6,823 nt of DNA from CAZIWX01 sp964543125 (GTDB lineage: Bacteria > Fidelibacterota > UBA8477): assembly GCA_964543125.1 (NCBI GenBank), contig CAZIWX010000126.1, positions 1 to 6,823 on the forward strand, read 5' to 3'. Positions within the stretch are counted from its first letter, which is position 1. Each line of letters starts with the position of its first letter. Below, piece after piece: positions 1 to 4,811 of the stretch. The position numbers and the translations under genes were made by a program. A model generated the notes under the pieces. It was given only the letters and a program-made list of their open reading frames with translations, was not told the origin of the DNA and ran no database searches.

Positions 1-1515
1 TCCAACAGGCTTTATACCCGGGTGGCGAATTCACAACTCTTGGCCGGAGCGGTGGATGACGCCTTGCAGACTTTACTGACCGGCCGCCGGAAATTGAACG
101 ATCCCGGCGCCTATGCGGCTGAATTGGCCAGGGTTTACGCCGCGCGCATGATGTACGCAAAGGCTTCTCGGGAGTACATCCGTCATCTGGAAAAATATCC
201 CCAACAGGAAAATTACATCACGCAACAATTCATCGCCATGCTCAAGGATGTCAGTGCTTACACCATTATTGCCAAACAACTGAGAAATGCCTTGGCCGGT
301 ACAGCCCAACCGGCCGTGCTGCGGGCGATTTTAGGCCGTGTATATTTCTTTGAAAAAGATTATCAAAAAGTGGCAAAACTTTTTCAGGCGCCGGAAACCC
401 GGGCTGACGATTTACCGGAAATGCTGGATATGGCACAATCCCTGGAGCGCGCCCGCGCTTGGGAACCGGCTTCGGAATTGTACCTTAAAGTTTCCCGCCA
501 GACCAGGTCTGATGGTGTCCGGGGTCAGGCCCTGCTGGGTTTGGCCCGAACCTACGAAAAACGCCTGATTGTGAAACCGGCCTATCCATCTCTCGGCGGC
601 TATTTTCCGGGTAACCGGTTTTTCCACCTTGATATGCGGCTGACCAACGGGGCTGATGGCTCCCTAACCGAAGCTCTGGCCATCTACGATTCGCTGTGCA
701 ATACCCTGCCCAATTCGGAGTCAGCCAACCGGGCTCGGTTTCAGATCGCCGATATTCAGTTGACCATCACGGCAGATTTTGATAATGCGGCCCGGGGCTT
801 TGAGTATATCCTGCGCCATGCGCACGCGCAATCACTGGCCCTCGCGGCCGGACAACGCTGGGTAGACGCCCTTCTGGCGAAAGGTGATACGCTGGCGGCT
901 CGGTCCGCGCTGAAAAAGACCCTTGTGTTGGCCAATGCCGATGAAGATGATCCGGAAATCGTGTACAGTCAGGCGCGCATCCAATTGAATTCCGGTAATC
1001 TCCACGGCGCCGTCAAATCGCTTGCCAACCTCACGGGCGCCGCCAAACCAACCGATCCCCTGTTCAATGACGCGTTGGAAGTACTGGCGGTGATCCATGG
1101 TAATGGAGGCCCGGATGACAAGTCATTAAAAAAATACTTCCGCGCCGAAGCACTGGTAAGCCGGCACAAACTCACCGAGGCCGTCTCGGCGCTCGATATT
1201 TTACAAAGATCAGACGCCCTCATCGCCGATGAAGCAGCCCTGCGCCAGATTCAGCTATTGGAATTCCTGAACCAGGACGACCTGGCCGAATCATTGTTAA
1301 ATGATTTTTTGGCCGAGCGCCTGGATTCAAACTGGTTGCCGCAAGCCCTCATCTGGCAGGGAGAATTGTATCAATTTCGCCGTCACGATCCGGTTCAGGC
1401 CGTGCCATACTATGAAGAACTGCTGGTCAATCATCCCACTAATCTGCAGGTCGAGCAGATCCGCCAACGACTGCGACAGATCGTGGACTCTCACCCGGAT
1501 CCAAATTCGAATTAA
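1..1515 (+). CDS. TPR-repeat protein, 5' partial
   Basis: The frame is open from base 1 to a TAA at 1513-1515, giving about 504 visible residues. A GTG at 22 could be a start, but the codons before it are open, there is no convincing ribosome site, and the sequence there already reads as a TPR helix with no signal peptide. The true start is therefore probably upstream of the window. The protein is almost entirely helical, with TPR-type helix pairs throughout: an A/B pair with AELARVYAARMMYAKASREY near the start, LRAILGRVYFFEKDYQKVAK, ALAIYDSLCNTLPNSESANR in the middle, and PVQAVPYYEELLVNHP close to the end. The last repeat resembles those of outer-membrane-assembly or CpoB-like TPR proteins. 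TPR proteins are scaffolds and have no catalytic residues. Gene 2 starts 2 nt after this stop, so the two are probably translated from one mRNA and may act together in the envelope. The partner and exact role are unknown. Confidence 0.85.
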   Translation, partial: SNRLYTRVANSQLLAGAVDDALQTLLTGRRKLNDPGAYAAELARVYAARMMYAKASREYIRHLEKYPQQENYITQQFIAMLKDVSAYTIIAKQLRNALAGTAQPAVLRAILGRVYFFEKDYQKVAKLFQAPETRADDLPEMLDMAQSLERARAWEPASELYLKVSRQTRSDGVRGQALLGLARTYEKRLIVKPAYPSLGGYFPGNRFFHLDMRLTNGADGSLTEALAIYDSLCNTLPNSESANRARFQIADIQLTITADFDNAARGFEYILRHAHAQSLALAAGQRWVDALLAKGDTLAARSALKKTLVLANADEDDPEIVYSQARIQLNSGNLHGAVKSLANLTGAAKPTDPLFNDALEVLAVIHGNGGPDDKSLKKYFRAEALVSRHKLTEAVSALDILQRSDALIADEAALRQIQLLEFLNQDDLAESLLNDFLAERLDSNWLPQALIWQGELYQFRRHDPVQAVPYYEELLVNHPTNLQVEQIRQRLRQIVDSHPDPNSN

Positions 1516-1517
1516 AA

Positions 1518-2813
1518 ATGTTTAAAAGACTGAAATATCCCATGTTTCCCAAAACACAGCTCAAATTTGTAATTTTACTTCTGCTGCTACACACCCCCCT
1601 GGCCTGGGGACAGAAGATTCTGGTTCCCATGGATGAAACTCAGACTGATCACTTGAAAGCGTACGGGGTGGCGTTCTGGATGTTGGAACGGGGACAGGAT
1701 GTGGAATGGCTGCTCAATTACCGCGGCGGCAGTTTTATGATGGATGCGGCGGCTGAATTGAAGCGGGAATTGCGGCTGCGCGGTGTGGCGTTTAAAAATA
1801 TTCCACCCGGTGGAGAGGTTGACATTTACAGTACCATTGATCAGAACAATATGGATGTAGTCCTACTGGAGAAAGCGCCCAAGGTCGCCGTTTATACACC
1901 CCCGGATAAAGCACCCTGGGATGATGCCGTAACCCTGGCATTGACTTATGCTGAAATCAAATATGATAAGGTGTGGGACGCAGAGGTCCTGGACGGGAAG
2001 CTTCAGAACTATGACTGGCTGCATCTGCACCATGAAGATTTTACCGGCCAGTATGGGAAATTCTATCGCACTTACGGCCGTACGGCCTGGTACCAGGAAC
2101 AGGTGCGCCAATACGAAGCCTTTGCTACCGCCCGGGGCTTTAAAAGTGTCTCCGCAGAGAAAAAAACGGTTGCCCGGACCATCAAACGATACGTGGTGAA
2201 CGGCGGATTTTTATTTGCCATGTGCAGTGCCACGGACGCGCTGGACATCGCCCTGGCGGCGGAGGGAGTCGATATTGCCGCTGCGGTTTACGATCATACA
2301 CCGGTGGACCCCAACGCTCAGGCAAAGTTGGATTTTAATAAAACGATGGCCTTCACCGGGTTTCATATTATTACCGATCCTTATATCTATGAGTACAGCG
2401 ATATTGATGATCCACCCAGCACCCTCGTTCGTCCCACCAGCGCGGAGGCGGATTACTTTACGTTATTCGAATTTTCCGCCAAGTGGGACCCGGTACCCAC
2501 CATGCTCACTCAGGATCATGTTGCCACGGTAAAAGGCTTTATGGGTCAGACCACCGGTTTTCGACGCGATCTCATTAAAAAGCATGTGACCATCCTGGGG
2601 GATGTCCCCGGCGGAGAACAGGTGAAATATCTACATGGCAATGAAGGTAAGGGCACTTTCACATTCATGGGCGGCCATGACCCGGAAGACTACCAGCATT
2701 TTGTGGGGGATCCGCCTACCCAGCTTTCGCTCCATAAAAATTCGCCCGGGTATCGTTTAATTCTGAATAATGTACTTTTCCCGGCGGCTAAGAAAAAAGA
2801 GCGGAAAACCTAA
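1518..2813 (+). CDS. Secreted protein with class I glutamine-amidotransferase-like (GATase1/ThuA-like) fold
   Basis: 431 residues from ATG 1518. ATG 1542 (residue 9) would give a more typical short signal peptide, and neither has a good ribosome site. A hydrophobic stretch (residues 17-30) ends in LAWG|QKIL, a likely signal peptidase I site, so the mature protein starts at Gln32. Residues 33-75 hold a distinctive block (KILVPMDETQTDHLKAYG, then WLLNYRGGSF). Residues 121-175 follow the Rossmann-like GATase1 pattern: PKVAVY, a helix, then YDWLHLHHEDF. GGFLFAMC (229-236) resembles a nucleophile elbow with Cys236, and GKGTFTFMGGHDPE (377-390) resembles the Gly-Lys-Gly ... Gly-His-Asp strand of ThuA-like proteins. 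Cys236/His387/Glu390 as a catalytic set is inference. I recall similar FCB proteins being labelled 'asparagine synthetase B', but no AsnB ATP-pyrophosphatase SGGxDS motif or N-terminal catalytic Cys is visible, so that name should not be trusted. It follows the TPR gene by 2 nt. Confidence 0.85.
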   Translation: MFKRLKYPMFPKTQLKFVILLLLLHTPLAWGQKILVPMDETQTDHLKAYGVAFWMLERGQDVEWLLNYRGGSFMMDAAAELKRELRLRGVAFKNIPPGGEVDIYSTIDQNNMDVVLLEKAPKVAVYTPPDKAPWDDAVTLALTYAEIKYDKVWDAEVLDGKLQNYDWLHLHHEDFTGQYGKFYRTYGRTAWYQEQVRQYEAFATARGFKSVSAEKKTVARTIKRYVVNGGFLFAMCSATDALDIALAAEGVDIAAAVYDHTPVDPNAQAKLDFNKTMAFTGFHIITDPYIYEYSDIDDPPSTLVRPTSAEADYFTLFEFSAKWDPVPTMLTQDHVATVKGFMGQTTGFRRDLIKKHVTILGDVPGGEQVKYLHGNEGKGTFTFMGGHDPEDYQHFVGDPPTQLSLHKNSPGYRLILNNVLFPAAKKKERKT

Positions 2814-2917
2814 AAAACTTCACCCTAATGATGCTGAATCCCTGACGATCTGAAATCTCCGTTAGTTGATCACACGAGAACCGCTTTATTCCGCGCCGGG
2901 ATCATGGATTTCCATTT

Positions 2918-2937
2918 CCCACCAATGAATTGGTGGG
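2918..2937. repeat. Perfect hairpin, 8-bp stem, TGAA loop
   Basis: Left arm cccaccaa (2918-2925), loop tgaa (2926-2929), right arm ttggtggg (2930-2937). No T-tract follows, so it is not a standard terminator. It looks like the first half of a composite REP-like element whose second hairpin starts 8 nt downstream. Confidence 0.85.
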
Positions 2938-2945
2938 CTAATTTC

Positions 2946-2968
2946 TACCTATCCCTTACGGGATGGTA
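2946..2968. repeat. Hairpin, 9-bp stem with one bulged T, TTAC loop
   Basis: Arm tacc-t-atccc (2946-2955) pairs with gggatggta (2960-2968) around loop ttac (2956-2959), with T2950 bulged. The short word tctac(c)tatc occurs on both sides (2944-2953 and 2974-2982), so the hairpin is flanked by a near-direct repeat. Together with the 2918 hairpin it looks like one composite unit. Confidence 0.75.
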
Positions 2969-3012
2969 CAAAATCTACTATCATATCAGTCCCGGTTGGG
3001 TTTCCTCCGTAG

Positions 3013-3032
3013 CCCCGGGCTTCAGCCCGGGG
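3013..3032. repeat. Perfect GC hairpin, 8-bp stem, TTCA loop
   Basis: Left arm ccccgggc (3013-3020), loop ttca (3021-3024), right arm gcccgggg (3025-3032). It shares the core gggcttcagccc with the hairpin at 3055-3068. The form is like REP-type extragenic palindromes, which in other bacteria are mobilised by REP-associated tyrosine transposases. No such gene is in the window. Confidence 0.85.
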
Positions 3033-3054
3033 AACGCAATAATTGATTAAAACC

Positions 3055-3068
3055 GGGGCTTCAGCCCC
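3055..3068. repeat. Short GC hairpin, second copy of the gggcttcagccc core
   Basis: Arms ggggc (3055-3059) and gcccc (3064-3068) around loop ttca (3060-3063). It begins 22 nt after the 3013-3032 hairpin and repeats its core in the same orientation, so the two look like a pair or a small array of one repeat family. The stem is shorter (5 bp), suggesting a decayed or variant copy. Confidence 0.75.
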
Positions 3069-3077
3069 TTATTCCGG

Positions 3078-3191
3078 GATTTCAACTGGGCCAAATTGGT
3101 TTCCGTTTCAAGTAGCAGGTCGGGAACCGATTTAGTCCGCCGGCCCTGCCCGGGCGGGTGGGCGGACGGAAATCGGTTACGAGTTGAAATC
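3078..3191. repeat. Nested inverted repeat (cruciform-like), about 114 bp
   Basis: Outer arms gatttcaact (3078-3087) and agttgaaatc (3182-3191) are perfect 10-bp inverted copies. Inside them, aaccgattt (3125-3133) pairs with aaatcggtt (3170-3178), then after a small asymmetric bulge gtccgcc (3135-3141) pairs with ggcggac (3161-3167), and ccc/ggg (3144-3146/3156-3158) can add three more pairs around a GC-rich centre. The layout resembles a small non-autonomous palindromic element. No open frame or target-site duplication was identified, so mobility is only inference. Confidence 0.7.
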
Positions 3192-3207
3192 AAATCGGTT
3201 TCGTTTC
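3092..3207. repeat. Near-identical direct repeats caaat(t/c)ggttt(c)cgtttc
   Basis: Copy 1 is at 3092-3109 (caaattggtttccgtttc) and copy 2 at 3191-3207 (caaatcggtttcgtttc). They differ by one substitution and one indel. The core aaatcggtt also appears at 3170-3178 and inverted at 3125-3133, so about four copies of one 9-base word lie within 116 bases. The copies overlap the edges of the nested inverted repeat and are probably part of the same element. Confidence 0.7.
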
Positions 3208-3263
3208 CCCCGGCAACAAATCCTTTCCCCGCCCCCCTTTTCCCCATAGATTTCCGGTTATCC

Positions 3264-3929
3264 ATGCAAAAACGAATTGGGATTTTGATTTGGTTATTAT
3301 TTCCCCTGGCTGGCTTGCCGGCTCAGGAAACCGGGACCTATTATTTTCAGGACTGGTCGCGTTACCAATACAGCGGGGAAGACAGCCTGGCGGCTTTTCA
3401 GGGCCTTAAACCATATTATGCGGTGACCTACGATTCAGGCCGGGTTCAGCGGGCCGCCTATTACTCAAAAACGGATTCGCTGATCCGCCAAATAGATTAC
3501 ATTTACCAAAATCGCACAGTTTATGTGGGTGAAACCCTGAAAAACGGTCTGGGAGACAAACTGCTGGAAACCAGCTACCGGGAACAGCCCGAAGATGAGA
3601 ATTTGACTCAAAAGGTCTATGGTCCCGATTTCGTCATGCGGGCCGATCATTTTTTTTCACGCCGCTATTTTGATCAACAAGGCCGGGAAATTCGGTATGA
3701 ATTATTTGCAGTCAATGGCGAACGCATCGCCTATATTGAAACCAAATTTGATTCCACCGGACGCAAGCAATCCGTCATTACCACCGATGATGTCCACCAG
3801 CATCCCATTGAAAAATTAGTTTATTCCTATTCCGGTGCGGGTCGGTATATTCTGGAGACGTATGACCAGGCCGGACAGCTGAAAAGCCGGATGACCCTAT
3901 TCGATGGCAATAAGCTATTAACCCCATAA
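3264..3929 (+). CDS. Small secreted protein with YD-like repeats, function unknown
   Basis: 221 residues from ATG 3264. The frame is open further upstream (to a TTG at 3096), but that extension runs through the palindromic block, while ATG 3264 is followed at once by a good signal peptide: MQKR, a hydrophobic core (IGILIWLLFPLAGL), then LPA|QETG with Gln21 as the likely first mature residue. No Shine-Dalgarno site is visible. The mature part is rich in Tyr, Arg and beta-strand-like segments with a recurring aromatic-Asp-x-x-Gly-Arg/Gln turn: YDSGRV (56), FDQQGRE (136), FDSTGRK (162), YDQAGQL (200). This resembles YD/RHS-type or MORN-variant beta-hairpin repeats, but there are too few copies to assign a family. 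No catalytic motif is evident. Gene 4 follows after 12 nt, so they probably form an operon. I do not recognise a specific function; it could be a periplasmic or surface binding protein. Confidence 0.8.
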   Translation: MQKRIGILIWLLFPLAGLPAQETGTYYFQDWSRYQYSGEDSLAAFQGLKPYYAVTYDSGRVQRAAYYSKTDSLIRQIDYIYQNRTVYVGETLKNGLGDKLLETSYREQPEDENLTQKVYGPDFVMRADHFFSRRYFDQQGREIRYELFAVNGERIAYIETKFDSTGRKQSVITTDDVHQHPIEKLVYSYSGAGRYILETYDQAGQLKSRMTLFDGNKLLTP

Positions 3930-3931
3930 AC

Positions 3932-3936
3932 AGGAG
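3932..3936 (+). promoter_or_regulatory. Shine-Dalgarno site of the RMDN-like gene
   Basis: The sequence aggag ends 5 nt before ATG 3942. It is the only clear ribosome site in the window and lies in the 12-nt gap after the stop of the preceding gene, which supports both the start choice and separate translation initiation within a shared mRNA. Confidence 0.8.
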
Positions 3937-3941
3937 ACACT

Positions 3942-4733
3942 ATGAACCGGAAATCAATCCACCTGATCACGGCCCTGGTTTTTGTCTGTGGAATGGTCTG
4001 GACCGCTTATGGCCAGGATACCACCTCCACCAAGACGGATCCCGCGCGCAGCCTACTGGATCAGGCCGAAAAAGCCCACGATGCCGACGACTTTGGAAAG
4101 ACCATGTCGCTTTTACGGAAAGCTGAACAATTATCCCCCGATAATCCGGAGATTCTGTGGAAGGAAGCCCGTGGTTATTTCGACTTTGCCGATCAAAAGC
4201 CCAATGACGAGGACTGGCAGAAAAAAAATATTTACCCGGGTTTTGAGAAGGCAAAAGCAGCTCTGGCTTTGAATGACATGAGCGCCGGCGCCCATAAATG
4301 GTATGCCATTCTGATTGGCCGGGTGGGTGAAATCGAAGGCACCAAACAAAAAATCCTGAATTCCTATCAGGTGAAAGAACATACCCTGCGCGCCATTGAG
4401 CTGGATCCGGATAATGCGGGAAATTACCATGTCATGGGACGCTGGAATTATACACTGGCCGATTTATCCTGGTTCGAACGCCAGGTGGCCTCACTGATTT
4501 ATGCCACGCCGCCGGAAGCCAGTTTCGAGGATGCCTTATCCTATTTCAAACGGGCCCATCATTTGGATCCGGCCGATATCCGCAATGTGTTGTATATCGG
4601 TAAAACCTATACAAAGTTGGATGATGACGCTCAAGCCGCCGAATGGTTTAAGAAAGCCATCAAAATGAAGGCGGATACGGACAGTGACCGTGCTTTGCAG
4701 AGCGAAGCCCAACAGGATCTGGACGATCTGTAA
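3942..4733 (+). CDS. Secreted TPR protein resembling the RMDN/FAM82 (PTPIP51) family
   Basis: 263 residues. The signal peptide (about 1-24) ends in AYG|QDTT. TPR helix pairs follow: one at about 36-69 (AEKAHDADDFGKTMSLLRKA ... PDN), one at about 70-110, and others centred on 146-168, 193-210 and 213-246. The middle and end carry the block I associate with eukaryotic regulator-of-microtubule-dynamics proteins: AHKWYAILIGRVGE (117-130), VKEHTLRAIELDPDN (144-158), MGRWNYTLADLSWFER (165-180), then a Pro-Pro (190-191), EDALSYFKRAHHLDP (196-210) and YIGKTYTKL (218-226). In animals this TPR domain (RMDN3/PTPIP51) acts at ER-mitochondria contacts and is reported to bind lipids. The bacterial protein lacks the eukaryotic membrane anchor and coiled coil and is exported instead. 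A lipid-binding or scaffold role in the periplasm is inference. It shares an operon with the upstream YD-like gene and is followed by a strong terminator. Confidence 0.85.
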   Translation: MNRKSIHLITALVFVCGMVWTAYGQDTTSTKTDPARSLLDQAEKAHDADDFGKTMSLLRKAEQLSPDNPEILWKEARGYFDFADQKPNDEDWQKKNIYPGFEKAKAALALNDMSAGAHKWYAILIGRVGEIEGTKQKILNSYQVKEHTLRAIELDPDNAGNYHVMGRWNYTLADLSWFERQVASLIYATPPEASFEDALSYFKRAHHLDPADIRNVLYIGKTYTKLDDDAQAAEWFKKAIKMKADTDSDRALQSEAQQDLDDL

Positions 4734-4752
4734 AAGCTAATTTAGTGCAGTT

Positions 4753-4796
4753 AAAAATCCCGGCACTTCCCTGCGAAGTTACCGGGATTTTTCTTT
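4753..4796 (+). terminator. Intrinsic terminator after the RMDN-like gene
   Basis: Arms aaaaatcccgg (4753-4763) and ccgggattttt (4782-4792) form a perfect 11-bp stem. After a small internal loop, acttc (4765-4769) pairs with gaagt (4775-4779) around loop cctgc. The run tttttcttt (4788-4796) completes the U-tract. The A-run on the left arm could let it work in both directions. It starts 19 nt after the stop at 4733 and ends 15 nt before the ATG of the next gene. Confidence 0.9.
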
Positions 4797-4811
4797 ATAT
4801 TACACCCGCCG

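Larger units (their letters stand above)
2814..3263. other. Gene-free region dense in palindromic repeats
   Basis: About 450 bases between genes 2 and 3 without a credible coding region. The left third (2814-2917) shows nothing I can name. From 2918 to 3068 there are four short hairpins, each with a 4-nt loop, and from 3078 to 3207 a nested inverted repeat with direct-repeat copies of one motif. A pyrimidine-rich run (3221-3245, 24 of 25 bases C or T) precedes the start of gene 3. No canonical intrinsic terminator with a U-tract follows gene 2. The promoter of genes 3-4 should lie here, but I could not pick out convincing -33/-7 or -35/-10 boxes. Confidence 0.8.

Noticed and set aside
2215..2532. 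105-codon + strand frame inside gene 2
   Set aside because: It is an out-of-frame shadow with low-complexity Pro/Arg/Ile composition, overlapping the conserved GGFLFAMC part of the GATase-like protein.
1518..2813. Asparagine synthetase B
   Set aside because: No N-terminal catalytic Cys and no SGGxDS ATP-pyrophosphatase motif are present, and the protein is exported.
2918..2937. Intrinsic terminator of gene 2
   Set aside because: The stem is good, but no T-tract follows and it lies more than 100 nt after the stop codon; a repeat element explains it better.
2918..3068. CRISPR array
   Set aside because: The repeats are short palindromes of different sequence with no regular spacer length and no cas genes nearby.
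3096..3263. N-terminal extension of gene 3 from a TTG at 3096
   Set aside because: It runs through the palindromic block, has no ribosome site, and would bury the signal peptide that starts at ATG 3264.
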